Part shown: piece by piece, positions 52,367 to 63,420 of the stretch
Position numbering within the stretch: position 1 is the stretch's first letter
How the letters are laid out: every line of letters begins with the position of its first letter
Position numbers and translations under genes: made by a program
Assembly: GCF_009901955.1 (NCBI RefSeq)
Contig: NZ_WUTS01000001.1
Coordinates: 124,001 to 188,000, forward strand
DNA length: 64,000 bases
Reading direction: 5' to 3'
Origin: Halomonas icarae
GTDB taxonomy: Bacteria > Pseudomonadota > Gammaproteobacteria > Pseudomonadales > Halomonadaceae
Notes under the pieces: generated by a model
Database searches by the model: none
What the model saw: only the letters and a program-made list of their open reading frames with translations
What the model was told of the DNA's origin: nothing

Positions 52367-53548
52367 ATGTCCCTCGCCACCGCCACCGCCACCGCCACGC
52401 ATGCCTCGCGTCTCATCGAGGAGTCCGGTCAGCAAGCCCCTTACCTGCTGACCCCCGGCCCCTTGACCACCAGTGATGCCACCAAGGCCGCCATGCTCCA
52501 CGACTGGGGCTCCTGGGACGACGACTTCAACCGCCTGACCGCCGAGGTCCGCGAGCAGCTGCTGGAGATGGCCGGCGCACCCGGTGACGCCTACGCCTGC
52601 GTGCCTCTGCAGGGCAGCGGCACCTTCGCCGTGGAGGCCGCCCTGGCCACCGCTATCGACCGTCAGGGCAAGGCCCTGGTGCTGGCCAATGGTGCCTACG
52701 GCCAGCGCGCCGCCAAGATCCTTGACTACCTGGGCCGGGCACATGTCGTGCTCGACAAGGGCGATTACCTGCCGCCCCGGGATGAGGAGGTGGCCGCGCA
52801 CCTCGACGCCGACCCCGAGATCACCGATGTCTTCCTGGTCCACTGCGAGACGAGCTCGGGGATCCTCAACCCGCTGTCCGAGATCGCCGAGGTGGTCAAG
52901 GCTCGGGGCAAGGGGCTGATCGTCGATGCCATGAGCTCCTTCGGCGCGGTACCGCTGACCGTCGAGGACGTGCCCTTCGACGTCATGGTCTCCTCGGCCA
53001 ACAAGTGCATCGAGGGGGTGCCTGGCTTCGGCTTCGTGATCCTGCGGCGCGAGCTGTTGGAGGCCAGTGCCGGCCGCTCCCACTCGCTGAGCCTCGATCT
53101 TTACGAGCAGTGGCGCTACATGGAGCGCACCGGCCAGTGGCGCTTCACGCCACCAACCCACGTGGTCGCAGCCTTCCACACCGCTCTGGCCGAACACCTC
53201 GCCGAGGGTGGGGTTGCGGGGCGTCTGGTCCGCTATACCCGCAGCCGCGACCGTCTGGTGGCCGGCATGCGCGCGATGGGCTTCGCGACCCTGCTCGAGG
53301 ATCGTTGGCTGTCGCCGATCATCACCACCTTCTTCAGCCCGGGCCACCCGTCCTTCGATTTCGGCCGCTTCTACGCCGAGCTCAAGGCGCGGGGGTTCAT
53401 CATCTACCCAGGCAAGCTGACTCAGGCCGAAAGCTTCCGCATCGGCTGCATCGGCCGTCTGGATGCGACGGTGATCGAGCGCCTGCTCGTCGCCGTGCGC
53501 GAAGCGCTCGATGCCATGGGGGTCGACGACTGCCGTCCGGTGGCCTGA
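52367..53548 (+). CDS. phnW: 2-Aminoethylphosphonate-pyruvate aminotransferase
   Basis: A 393-residue PLP enzyme that converts 2-aminoethylphosphonate (AEP) plus pyruvate to phosphonoacetaldehyde plus alanine. PhnW signatures are '[31 protein letters not shown]', '[18 protein letters not shown]', '[36 protein letters not shown]' (Lys of 'SANKC' binds PLP) and '[20 protein letters not shown]'. The ATG at 52367 has GGAG upstream; it is some 20 residues longer at the N-terminus than the enterobacterial enzyme. phnX follows 103 bp later. Confidence 0.95.
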   Translation: MSLATATATATHASRLIEESGQQAPYLLTPGPLTTSDATKAAMLHDWGSWDDDFNRLTAEVREQLLEMAGAPGDAYACVPLQGSGTFAVEAALATAIDRQGKALVLANGAYGQRAAKILDYLGRAHVVLDKGDYLPPRDEEVAAHLDADPEITDVFLVHCETSSGILNPLSEIAEVVKARGKGLIVDAMSSFGAVPLTVEDVPFDVMVSSANKCIEGVPGFGFVILRRELLEASAGRSHSLSLDLYEQWRYMERTGQWRFTPPTHVVAAFHTALAEHLAEGGVAGRLVRYTRSRDRLVAGMRAMGFATLLEDRWLSPIITTFFSPGHPSFDFGRFYAELKARGFIIYPGKLTQAESFRIGCIGRLDATVIERLLVAVREALDAMGVDDCRPVA

Positions 53549-53651
53549 GCCGCCACGTGCCGAGGGCTCCGGCATCGGGGCCCTGCTCGTGACAACCTTT
53601 ATCACGACAACGCCGATTGGCCTACCCCCTGAACATAAAGAGGAACGCTCC

Positions 53652-54479
53652 ATGCAATACAATGCCCCCGACCGCCTGCAGGCCGCCATTCACGACTGGG
53701 CCGGCACCGTGGTGGACTTCGGCTCCTTTGCGCCGACCCAGATCTTCGTCGAGGCCTTCGCCGAGTTCGGCGTCGAGCTCAGCCTGGGGGAGGCTCGCGG
53801 CCCCATGGGCATGGGCAAGTGGGATCACATTCGCGCCCTGTGCGATATCCCCGAGATCGCTGAACGCTGCGCCAAGGTATTCGGTCATGCCCCCACCGAT
53901 GCCGACGTGACTGCTCTCTACGAGCGCTTCATGCCGCTGCAGGTCGAAAAGATCCCCGAGCACTCGGCGCTGATTCCCGGCGCCATCGAGGTGATCGCCG
54001 CCATGCGTGAGCAGGGCATGAAGATCGGCTCCTGTTCCGGCTATCCCGCCGTGGTCATGGAGCGGGTCGTGGAGATGGCGGCCCAGCATGGCTACCGGGC
54101 CGATCATGTGGTGGCCTCCGACGAGGTGCCCAACGGTCGCCCGCATCCGGCCCAGGCGCTGGCCAGCGTCATCGCGCTGGGCATCGAGGACGTGGCCGCC
54201 TGCGTGAAGATCGACGACACTACCCCGGGCATCCTCGAGGGGCGCCACGCCGGCATGTGGACGGTGGCCCTGACCTGCTCGGGCAACGCTCTGGGCCTGA
54301 CCCTCGAGGAGTTCCAGGCGCTCTCGCCCGAGGCCCTGGCGGAAGGGCGTGCTCGGGTCGCCCGCGAGTTCGAGGCCTCGCGGCCCCACTATCTGATCGA
54401 CACCATCGCCGACCTGCCGGGGGTGATCGACGACATCAACGCCCGGCTGGCCCGCGGCGAATCTCCCCAGGCCTGCTGA
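53652..54479 (+). CDS. phnX: Phosphonoacetaldehyde hydrolase (phosphonatase)
   Basis: A 275-residue HAD-superfamily enzyme that cleaves phosphonoacetaldehyde to acetaldehyde and phosphate. It has the nucleophile motif '[13 protein letters not shown]', the cap-domain Lys in '[15 protein letters not shown]' that forms the Schiff base, '[13 protein letters not shown]', '[12 protein letters not shown]' and '[17 protein letters not shown]'. It completes the hydrolytic AEP pathway with phnW. A strong terminator follows, separating it from the PhnR gene. Confidence 0.96.
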   Translation: MQYNAPDRLQAAIHDWAGTVVDFGSFAPTQIFVEAFAEFGVELSLGEARGPMGMGKWDHIRALCDIPEIAERCAKVFGHAPTDADVTALYERFMPLQVEKIPEHSALIPGAIEVIAAMREQGMKIGSCSGYPAVVMERVVEMAAQHGYRADHVVASDEVPNGRPHPAQALASVIALGIEDVAACVKIDDTTPGILEGRHAGMWTVALTCSGNALGLTLEEFQALSPEALAEGRARVAREFEASRPHYLIDTIADLPGVIDDINARLARGESPQAC

Positions 54480-54501
54480 GCGGAAGCGTTCTTGAAGGAT
54501 C

Positions 54502-54536
54502 GCAACGACCGGGCCCAGGCCCGGTCGTTGCGTTTG
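54502..54536 (+). terminator. Rho-independent terminator after phnX
   Basis: A perfect 14-bp stem GCAACGACCGGGCC (54502-54515) with its complement (54518-54531), then GTTTG. It ends the phnWX unit. Confidence 0.85.
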
Positions 54537-54719
54537 TGGAGCATGGCGGGAAGCGCGTCGGGTAAGCACGGCAAGGCATGGCAGCGCGTTTGGGAAGCGT
54601 CAGGGCAGGGGGCTCGCTGGCGGTGACGCCTGGCGGGTCGAATGTGCCAGAATTGGGCCTCGCCCCGGCCAGGGCTCGACCCTTGGTCACTGCTTTCCAT
54701 GCCAGCAGGACTTCCCGAC

Positions 54720-55433
54720 ATGAGCGATGCCTACTACATCCATCTCACCGAGCGCTTGCGCGAGCTGATCAATGATCTCGACGCCTGCGAGGAGGGTCGC
54801 CTGCCCGCCGAGCGCACCCTGGCAGAGCATTTTCGCACTACCCGGGTCACCCTGCGCCAGGCCCTGGCCCACCTCGAGGGAGAGGGGCGCATCCATCGCA
54901 GCAATCGCCGCGGCTGGTTCGTCTCGCCGCCGCCCCTCGACTACGACCCGACGCGGGATGCCGGCTTCAACGACTATGTGAAGGCTCAGGGGCGGCGCCC
55001 GCGCACCGAGGTGCTGCTCACCGATACCCGCCCACATCGCCCGGCCGCCGAGGCCCTGGGGCTGTCCACCGACCAGACGTTTTTCCATATTCGTCGGCGC
55101 CGCTTCGTCGACGACCGCGCGGTGCTTTCGGAGTCGTTATGGGTGGTGCCGGAGCGCGCTCCGGGCCTGCTGGAAGGCGATTACGTCTCCCACTCCCTGT
55201 GGGGTCAGCTTCGGGGCCGTTGGGGGCTGACGCTGGCCCATCGCTCTCTGCGCCTCTACTCCGAGGCGTTGCGCGCGCAGGAAGCGGAGGAGCTGGGTGT
55301 GGCCGCCGGTACGGCTGGGTTGAGCGTGCGCCGCACCATTTTCGACGCTCGGCGCCGCCCGGTGGAGTACGACGAGGAGCACTGGCTGCACCATGCGCTG
55401 TGCATCACGGTGGACCTGGAAAATACTTCGTAA
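54720..55433 (+). CDS. phnR: GntR/HutC-family regulator PhnR
   Basis: A 237-residue GntR-type regulator with a winged helix ('LPAERTLAEHFRTTRVTLRQALAHLEGEGRIHRSNRRGWFVSPPPLDY') and a UTRA effector domain ('SLWVVPERAPGLLEG', 'VRRTIFDARRRPVEYDEEHW'). The 'SPPPLDY' after the wing is typical of PhnR-type proteins next to AEP transporters. The ATG at 54720 lies near the start of an N-terminal helix; no good ribosome-binding site is seen. It lies immediately before phnS and its operator, and probably represses the transporter until AEP is present. Confidence 0.9.
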   Translation: MSDAYYIHLTERLRELINDLDACEEGRLPAERTLAEHFRTTRVTLRQALAHLEGEGRIHRSNRRGWFVSPPPLDYDPTRDAGFNDYVKAQGRRPRTEVLLTDTRPHRPAAEALGLSTDQTFFHIRRRRFVDDRAVLSESLWVVPERAPGLLEGDYVSHSLWGQLRGRWGLTLAHRSLRLYSEALRAQEAEELGVAAGTAGLSVRRTIFDARRRPVEYDEEHWLHHALCITVDLENTS

Positions 55434-55503
55434 TCAATAGTTGCACCTTCACGCGACGGTCAATGAAATGTCATGGAACCGTCATGTGGTATCGCCATAC
55501 TCT

Positions 55504-55515
55504 TGGTATATACCA
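55504..55515. promoter_or_regulatory. PhnR operator candidate upstream of phnS
   Basis: TGGTATATACCA, a perfect 12-bp palindrome with the GT-x-TA-x-AC core of HutC-type GntR sites, 48 bp before phnS. A related half (TGGTATCGCCATAC) lies just upstream at 55484-55500. Confidence 0.65.
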
Positions 55516-55563
55516 GGCAGGTGGCAAATCTCCTGTCATTACGTCACGATCCGGAGAACCCTG

Positions 55564-56595
55564 ATGTCCCTTTTCCCCCGCTCACTGCTGGCCGGCACCG
55601 TTGCCCTGGCCATGACCACCACCGCCCAGGCCGCCACCGAGCTGACCGTCTATACCGCCGTGGAGTCCGACGACCTCCAGAAGTACGCCGAACGCTTCAA
55701 CGAGGCGCATCCGGAGATCGAGATCAACTGGGTGCGGGATTCTACCGGCGTCATTACCGCGCGCCTGCTGGCCGAGAAGGATAACCCCCAGGCCGATGTG
55801 GTCTGGGGTCTGGCCGCCACCAGCCTGCTGGTGCTGGAAGAGGAGGGCATGCTGGCCCGCTACGCGCCCGAGGGCGTGGACGCCCTGGATCCCAAGTTCG
55901 TCGATCCGGCCATCCGCGAGGGAGAGGACCCGGCCTGGGTCGGCATGGACGCCTGGGTGGCGTCGATCTGCTACAACACCATCGAGGGCGAGCGCTTGGG
56001 CGTGCCCAAGCCCGGCTCCTGGGAAGATCTCACTCGCCCCGAGTATGAGGGTCATGTGATCATGCCCAACCCCAGCTCCTCCGGCACCGGCTACCTGGAC
56101 GTGGCCAGCTGGATGCAGCTGTGGGACGAGGAGGGCGGCTGGGACTACATGGACCGCCTGCATCGGAACATCGCCCGCTACACCCACTCGGGCTCGGCCC
56201 CCTGCAACCTCGCCGCCTCCGGCGAGACCGTGGTGGGCGTCTCCTTTGCCTTCCGCGGCGCGCGCCTCGCGTCCCAGGGCGCGCCCCTCGAACTGGTCTT
56301 CCCCGAGGAAGGCGTCGGCTGGGACATGGAGGCGGCGGCGATCCTCGAGGGCACCGACAATCGCGAGGCCGCCGAGACCCTGCTCGACTGGGCCGTGACC
56401 GAGGAGGCCAACGCGCTCTACAACGAGGGCTACGCGGTGGTGGCCTATCCCGGCGTGGCCGAGCCCATCGAGAACTATCCCGAGAACATCACCGAGCTGA
56501 TGATCGACGCCGACTTCAACTGGGCGGCCAACCACCGCGAGCGTCTGCTCGGCGAGTGGCAGCGCCGCTACGACGGCAAGTCCGACAGCCAGTAA
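55564..56595 (+). CDS. phnS: 2-Aminoethylphosphonate ABC transporter, periplasmic binding protein
   Basis: A 343-residue family-1 extracellular solute-binding protein with a signal peptide (cleavage 'TTAQA-AT'). The mature part starts 'TELTVYTAVESDDLQKYAERFNEAHPEIEINWVRDSTG' and has 'ADVVWGLAATSLLVLEEEGML', 'MPNPSSSGTGYLDVASWM' and 'GVSFAFRGARLASQG', typical of the AEP-binding PhnS group. It is followed by the ATPase and permease genes in order, so the import system is complete. Confidence 0.92.
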   Translation: MSLFPRSLLAGTVALAMTTTAQAATELTVYTAVESDDLQKYAERFNEAHPEIEINWVRDSTGVITARLLAEKDNPQADVVWGLAATSLLVLEEEGMLARYAPEGVDALDPKFVDPAIREGEDPAWVGMDAWVASICYNTIEGERLGVPKPGSWEDLTRPEYEGHVIMPNPSSSGTGYLDVASWMQLWDEEGGWDYMDRLHRNIARYTHSGSAPCNLAASGETVVGVSFAFRGARLASQGAPLELVFPEEGVGWDMEAAAILEGTDNREAAETLLDWAVTEEANALYNEGYAVVAYPGVAEPIENYPENITELMIDADFNWAANHRERLLGEWQRRYDGKSDSQ

Positions 56596-56656
56596 TCCCC
56601 CTCGCCACCCTCGTCATCGCCCCGGCGTCGCGCGCCGGGGCTTGGAGTCCTTCTGC

Positions 56657-57778
56657 ATGACCACCCTGACCGTTCCCCAGACCGATTCGGTGCACGCCGG
56701 CGTCGCCGATGCCGGCATTCATCTCGAGATCGCCGGCCTGACCAAGCGCTACGGGCAGTTCACGGCCCTGCGCGATATCGATCTGGCCATTCGCGAGGGC
56801 GAGTTCGTCTGCTTCCTGGGGCCTTCGGGCTGCGGCAAGACGACCCTGCTGCGCGCGATTGCCGGCCTGGCGCCTCAGAGCGCGGGGCGCATCGTGCAGT
56901 GCGGCCGCGACATCTCGCGGCTGCCGCCCCAGGCGCGGGACTTCGGCATCGTCTTCCAGTCCTATGCGCTCTTTCCCAACCTCACCGTGTTCGACAACGT
57001 GGCCTATGGGCTGCGCAACCGTCGCGACGAGCGTCACCTGATGCGTCAGCGCGTCGCCGAACTGCTGGCCCTGGTGGACCTGAGCGGCAGCGAGGGCAAG
57101 TACCCGGCGGCGCTCTCCGGTGGCCAGCAGCAGCGTGTGGCGCTGGCGCGCGCCCTGGCCACCGAGCCGGGTCTGCTGCTGCTCGATGAGCCGCTGTCCG
57201 CTCTGGATGCCCGGGTGCGCGTGCATCTGCGCAGCCAGATCAAGGCGCTGCAGGCGCGCCTGGGGGTGACCACCATCATGGTGACCCACGACCAGGAGGA
57301 GGCCCTGGCCATGGCCGATCGCATCGTGGTGATGAACCACGGCGTGATCGAGCAGGTGGGCACGCCGGCCGAGATCTACCGGCATCCCGCCAGCGCCTTC
57401 GTGGCCGAGTTCATCGGCAGCATGAACTTTCTCGATTGCCGCCCCGAGGGCGGTCACGGCCTGCGCCTCGGCGAGCAGCGCCTGGAGTGCGCGGCCCATC
57501 ACTGCGCCGATCATGATCGGGTGCGGCTGGCCATTCGCCCCGAGGCGGTGGAGCTGTGTGCGCGGGATGAGGGGCTCTCGGCCCGGGTCGATCACGTCGA
57601 GTTCCTGGGCGCCTTCCTGCGCGTCAGCCTCACTCTCGAGGCGTGCCGCCAGACGGTGACCGCAGACATCGCCGTGCGCGATGGCGAGCGCCTGGGGCTG
57701 ACCCCGGGGGTGACCCTCGGCGTTCGCCTGCCGGCCGAGGCGGTGCGCCTCTTCCCCAGTGGGGAGGTCCGGGCATGA
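56657..57778 (+). CDS. phnT: 2-Aminoethylphosphonate ABC transporter, ATP-binding protein
   Basis: A 373-residue ABC ATPase with Walker A '[17 protein letters not shown]', signature '[18 protein letters not shown]', Walker B '[19 protein letters not shown]', the switch '[15 protein letters not shown]', and a C-terminal TOBE region ('[19 protein letters not shown]...[13 protein letters not shown]'). The family pattern matches PhnT. The ATG at 56657 is used. It overlaps the permease gene by 4 bp. Confidence 0.93.
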   Translation: MTTLTVPQTDSVHAGVADAGIHLEIAGLTKRYGQFTALRDIDLAIREGEFVCFLGPSGCGKTTLLRAIAGLAPQSAGRIVQCGRDISRLPPQARDFGIVFQSYALFPNLTVFDNVAYGLRNRRDERHLMRQRVAELLALVDLSGSEGKYPAALSGGQQQRVALARALATEPGLLLLDEPLSALDARVRVHLRSQIKALQARLGVTTIMVTHDQEEALAMADRIVVMNHGVIEQVGTPAEIYRHPASAFVAEFIGSMNFLDCRPEGGHGLRLGEQRLECAAHHCADHDRVRLAIRPEAVELCARDEGLSARVDHVEFLGAFLRVSLTLEACRQTVTADIAVRDGERLGLTPGVTLGVRLPAEAVRLFPSGEVRA

Positions 57779-59466
57779 TTGCAGGTGTCTCTTCCTGGTC
57801 CGCTCGGCTCTCCGGCGAGTCCCTGATTCGACTGCTGGCGCTGCTGCTGGCGCTGGGCCTGCTGGTGGTGGGGCTGCTCTTTCCGCTGGCCGCGATGCTG
57901 GTCAAGAGCGTGCAGGATCGCGCCGGCGACTTTGTGGGCCTGGCCAACTTCGTCCGCTATGTGCAGACCCCGGCCCTGGCCGGCTCGATCGTCAACTCTC
58001 TGACCATCGCACTGACCAGCACCGCAATCGTGGTGGGCCTGGCCTTCCTCTGCGCCTACGGCATCACCCGCACCTGCATGCCGGGCAAGCGGCTGTTCCG
58101 CATGCTGGCCGTGTTGCCGATTCTCGCCCCCTCGCTGCTGCCGGCCATCAGCTTGGTCTACCTGTTCGGCAACCAGGGCTGGTTTCGTGAGGTGCTGATG
58201 GGAGAGAGCATCTACGGTCCCATCGGCATCGTCATGGGGCTCTGTTTCTGGATCTTCCCCCATGCGCTGATGATTCTGACCACGGCGCTGGCCAACAGCG
58301 ACGCGCGCCTCTACGAGGCCGCGGAAGCCCTGGGCACGCCGAAGTGGCGCAGCTTTCTCACCATCACCCTGCCGGGCGCCCGCTACGGGCTGATCTCCTG
58401 TGCCTTCGTGGCCTTCACCCTGGCGATCACCGACTTCGGGATACCCAAGATCATCGGCGGACAGTTCAGCGTGCTGGCCACCGATGTCTACCGTCAGGTG
58501 GTGGGGCAGCAGAACTTCCAGATGGGCGCGGTGGTCAGCGTGATCCTGCTGGCGCCGGCGCTGCTCTCCTTCGTGGTGGACCGCTGGATCCAGCGCCGCC
58601 AGGTGGCCCAGCTCTCGGCCCGTGCGGTGCCCTGGCAGCCGAGCCCGAGCCCGCTTCGGGACTGGACCTTCGCCGCCATCTGTTACGGCGTGGGGGCGAT
58701 CATACTGACGGTGATCGGTACCGCCATCTATGCCTCCCTGGTGCAGTTCTGGCCCTACGACCTGTCGCTGACGTTCAAACACTACGCCTTCGAGGCCCTG
58801 GCCGGCGGCGGCTGGACCGCCTGGTTCAACTCCCTGACGCTCGCCTTCTCGGTGGCGACGATCGGCACCCTGGTGATCTTCTTCAACGCCTGGCTGATCG
58901 AGAAGAGCGACGGTTACCGCGCGCTGCGCCAGGGGCTGCACTTCCTGGCCATGCTGCCCATGGCGGTGCCGGGCATGGTGCTGGGCCTGGCCTACATCTT
59001 CTTCTTCAACCAGGCCGACAATCCGCTGAACTGGATCTACGGCACCCTGATCATCCTGGTGCTCAACACCCTGGTGCACTTCTACACCGTCTGCCACCTC
59101 ACCTCGGTGACCGCGCTCAAGCAGCTCGACCCCGAGTTCGAGGCGGTGGGGGCTTCGCTCAAGGTGCCGTTCTGGACCACCTTTCGTCGCGTGACCCTGC
59201 CGGTCTCGCTGCCGGCGGTGCTGGATATCTCGGTCTACCTGTTCGTCAACGCCATGACCACGGTGTCGGCGGTGGTCTTCCTCTACACCAGCGACACGCG
59301 CCTGGCCTCGGTGGCGGTGATGCACCTCGACGAGGCCGGCTACTTCGCCAGTGCCGCGGCCATGGCGGTGCTGATCTTCTTCACTTCGCTGACGGTCAAG
59401 CTGGCCCATGCGGCGATCAGCCATCTGCTGCTGACCCGCGCCCAGCGCTGGCGACAGGCGAGCTAG
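57775..59466 (+). CDS. phnU: 2-Aminoethylphosphonate ABC transporter permease, fused double subunit
   Basis: A 563-residue membrane protein with two binding-protein-dependent permease halves in one chain (about residues 1-270 and 300-563). Each half has the EAA-loop: 'YEAAEALGTPKWRSFLTITLPGA' in the first and 'FEAVGASLKVPFWTTFRRVTLPVS' in the second. In Salmonella the two permeases are separate PhnU and PhnV, and here the pair is fused, as in other gammaproteobacterial AEP transporters. ATGA overlap with phnT. Confidence 0.93.
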   Translation: MIAGVSSWSARLSGESLIRLLALLLALGLLVVGLLFPLAAMLVKSVQDRAGDFVGLANFVRYVQTPALAGSIVNSLTIALTSTAIVVGLAFLCAYGITRTCMPGKRLFRMLAVLPILAPSLLPAISLVYLFGNQGWFREVLMGESIYGPIGIVMGLCFWIFPHALMILTTALANSDARLYEAAEALGTPKWRSFLTITLPGARYGLISCAFVAFTLAITDFGIPKIIGGQFSVLATDVYRQVVGQQNFQMGAVVSVILLAPALLSFVVDRWIQRRQVAQLSARAVPWQPSPSPLRDWTFAAICYGVGAIILTVIGTAIYASLVQFWPYDLSLTFKHYAFEALAGGGWTAWFNSLTLAFSVATIGTLVIFFNAWLIEKSDGYRALRQGLHFLAMLPMAVPGMVLGLAYIFFFNQADNPLNWIYGTLIILVLNTLVHFYTVCHLTSVTALKQLDPEFEAVGASLKVPFWTTFRRVTLPVSLPAVLDISVYLFVNAMTTVSAVVFLYTSDTRLASVAVMHLDEAGYFASAAAMAVLIFFTSLTVKLAHAAISHLLLTRAQRWRQAS

Positions 59467-59667
59467 ACCCGCCGGCCCGGTGATTCCGGGCGCCCGAGGC
59501 GATCATCGCTCCTATCGATGCTGTCCCGGTCTCCTGGCCGGGGCAGCCCACTTTTGCAAGGAGAGTGTCATGCGACCCGCTTGGTTGACCTGGGCCCTGG
59601 CGGGCCTTTCACGGCGGATGGATGGACGGGCCGGCGCGGCGCTGGGCCCGCCCGTCCGGCGCGCGTC

Positions 59668-60564
59668 ATGAGTCCCGCGGCACTGGGGCTCGTGCTGCTG
59701 TCGGTGTGCCTGCATGCCGGCTGGAACCTGATGGGCAAGGGGAGGGCGCCGTCGCTGGCCTTCTTCCTGCTGGCGATAGGGTGTGGGGCGCTGGCGCTGG
59801 CACCGCTGCTGTGGCTGGGGCCGTCGCCGACGCGGCTGCCCTTGGCGTTCTGGGGCTGGCTGGTGGCCTCGGGGCTGTGCCAGATGCTCTACCTGGGCGG
59901 CCTGGCCTGGGCCTATGCCCGCGGCGAGGTCAGCGTGCTCTATCCCATGGCCCGTGCCCTGCCGGTGGTGCTGGTGCCCCTGGTCTCGGTGGGCGTGCTC
60001 GGCAGCCGCGCCCTGACGCCCCTGGACCTTGCCGGCATGGGGCTGATCGTGATTGGCGCGCTGTGCCTGCCCCTGACGAGCCCGCGGGCGCTGCGGCCCT
60101 CGACCTACCTGACCCCGGCGTTCGGCTTCGCCCTGCTGGCGGCGGTGGCCACCGCCGGCTACTCGCTGATCGACAACCGGGCCCTGGCGCTGATGATGGC
60201 GAGTGGCTACTCGAGCCTCGCCGCCGGCAGCCACTTCATGGTGCTCCAGGCGCTGATGACCCTGGCCTGGGGCCTGCCCGCGGTGCTGCTGCTGCCCGCC
60301 GAACGGTGCCGCCTCACCGCGCTCTGGGACGGGGAGCGATCTGCAATGGCGCTGACCGGTGTCATGATGCTCACCACCTACGGCCTGGTGCTGGTGGCCA
60401 TGGCCCTTACCGAGGAGGTGAGCCTGGTCGTCGCCATACGCCAGCTGTCGATCCCGCTCGGCGTGCTGCTCGGCGTGTGGTGGCTGCGCGAACGCGCGGC
60501 ACCGGCCAAGTGGCTCGGGACCGCACTGATGCTCGCTGGGCTGTGGGTGGTGGCGCTGCCCTGA
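59668..60564 (+). CDS. DMT-superfamily transporter (EamA type)
   Basis: A 298-residue membrane protein with ten hydrophobic segments in two EamA repeats, beginning 'LGLVLLSVCLHAGWNLMGKG' and with 'WAYARGEVSVLYPMARALPVVLVPLVSV' and 'ITLLTTYGLVLVAMAL'-like regions. It probably exports or takes up a small metabolite, perhaps an amine or betaine given the phosphonate neighbours. The ATG at 59668 follows poor ribosome-binding sequence. It is convergent with the tmpB-like gene. The substrate is unknown. Confidence 0.85.
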   Translation: MSPAALGLVLLSVCLHAGWNLMGKGRAPSLAFFLLAIGCGALALAPLLWLGPSPTRLPLAFWGWLVASGLCQMLYLGGLAWAYARGEVSVLYPMARALPVVLVPLVSVGVLGSRALTPLDLAGMGLIVIGALCLPLTSPRALRPSTYLTPAFGFALLAAVATAGYSLIDNRALALMMASGYSSLAAGSHFMVLQALMTLAWGLPAVLLLPAERCRLTALWDGERSAMALTGVMMLTTYGLVLVAMALTEEVSLVVAIRQLSIPLGVLLGVWWLRERAAPAKWLGTALMLAGLWVVALP

Positions 60565-60646
60565 GGCGAAGAGGGGGAGGGTGATGGAGGCGGCGGCGTC
60601 TGGTGGGACGCCGCCGTATGCCCGCCCGAGCGGGCGGGGGAGACGA

Positions 60647-62418
<1,772 letters not shown>

Positions 62419-62484
62419 CTATTTGACGCTGCCGATGGCATAACGACAATCAACGGTTTTTGGGGTGAGAGGTGCAAATTTCTT

Positions 62485-63372
62485 ATGGCTGAATCCACCG
62501 CCCTGCTGCCCTCTCTGGAGTGGGTCCGGGTCTTCGAAGCGGCGGCGCGGCTGGGCAGCTTCACCGCCGCGGCCCGGGAACTGGGGCTGACCCAGGCCGC
62601 CGTCAGCCAGCGCATCCGGCACCTGGAGGAGCGGCTGGGGGTATCGCTGTTCGAGCGCCAGGCACGGGGGGTGACGCTGTCGCTGCAGGGCGAGGCCTGG
62701 CTGCCCCACGTGCAGCAGGCGCTCGAGCGGCTCACCCACAGCGCCGACAGCCTCTTCGCGGCGCCCCGCACCCGGCTCAGCCTGATGGCCTCGGCCTCGC
62801 TGATCGAGCTCTGGATCGTCCCCCGCCTGGCCGCGCTGCAGGCCGAGCTGCCCCGGCGACAGCTGGTCCTTGCCACCATGCACCGCTGGCCGGACTACGC
62901 CCAGGCGGAGGCCGACCTGGACATCCGCTTCGGCGAGGGCGACTGGCCGGAGCGGGTCGGCCACCGGCTGTTCGGCGAGGTGCTCACACCCATGGCGACG
63001 CCGGCGCTGCTGGCCGGCGTCGACGACTGGCGGCGCCTGCCGCGCATCGCCGTGGCCGGTCCGCGGCTGGGCTGGCGGGAGTGGGATCAGCGAGTGGAGG
63101 AGGGCCCCGGCCCGATGCCGGTGCTGCGCCTGGACAGCCTGACCCAGGCCCTGCGCGCCGCCGAGGCCGGCGCCGGGGTGCTGCTGGGCTCGCTGCCCCT
63201 CTGCCAGGCGGCGCTGCAGGCCGGGCGGCTTCAACGCGCGAGCCCCGAGACGCTGCCCATGACCGAGGGCTACTGGCTGACCCGATCCGGCGCCCGCCCT
63301 GCTGGGCGCGAGGTCGAGCGGGTGCTGGCGGTCCTGCGGCCCGTGGAAGTCATCACCGGTCGAGGAGGATGA
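62485..63372 (+). CDS. LysR-family regulator divergent from the TmpA-like gene
   Basis: A 295-residue LysR protein of the GcvA-like branch: 'EAAARLGSFTAAARELGLTQAAVSQRIRHLEERLGVSLFERQARGVTLS' helix-turn-helix and an effector domain with 'ADLDIRFGEGDWPERVGHRLFGE'. The ATG at 62485 follows an unusually AT-rich leader. Its divergent position suggests control of the tmpAB-like pair, so this phosphonate area has three regulators (two LysR and PhnR) for its three units. Confidence 0.9.
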   Translation: MAESTALLPSLEWVRVFEAAARLGSFTAAARELGLTQAAVSQRIRHLEERLGVSLFERQARGVTLSLQGEAWLPHVQQALERLTHSADSLFAAPRTRLSLMASASLIELWIVPRLAALQAELPRRQLVLATMHRWPDYAQAEADLDIRFGEGDWPERVGHRLFGEVLTPMATPALLAGVDDWRRLPRIAVAGPRLGWREWDQRVEEGPGPMPVLRLDSLTQALRAAEAGAGVLLGSLPLCQAALQAGRLQRASPETLPMTEGYWLTRSGARPAGREVERVLAVLRPVEVITGRGG

Positions 63373-63420
63373 GCAGGCTGTAGCGAAATAGCGGATCAGC
63401 AGCAGAGAGTCTGCCGCGCG

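Noticed and set aside
57592..59424. 610-residue minus-strand open frame opposite the AEP permease
   Set aside because: Its sequence is dominated by His, Gln, Arg and Gly with no family pattern, while the opposite strand encodes a clear double permease with EAA loops.
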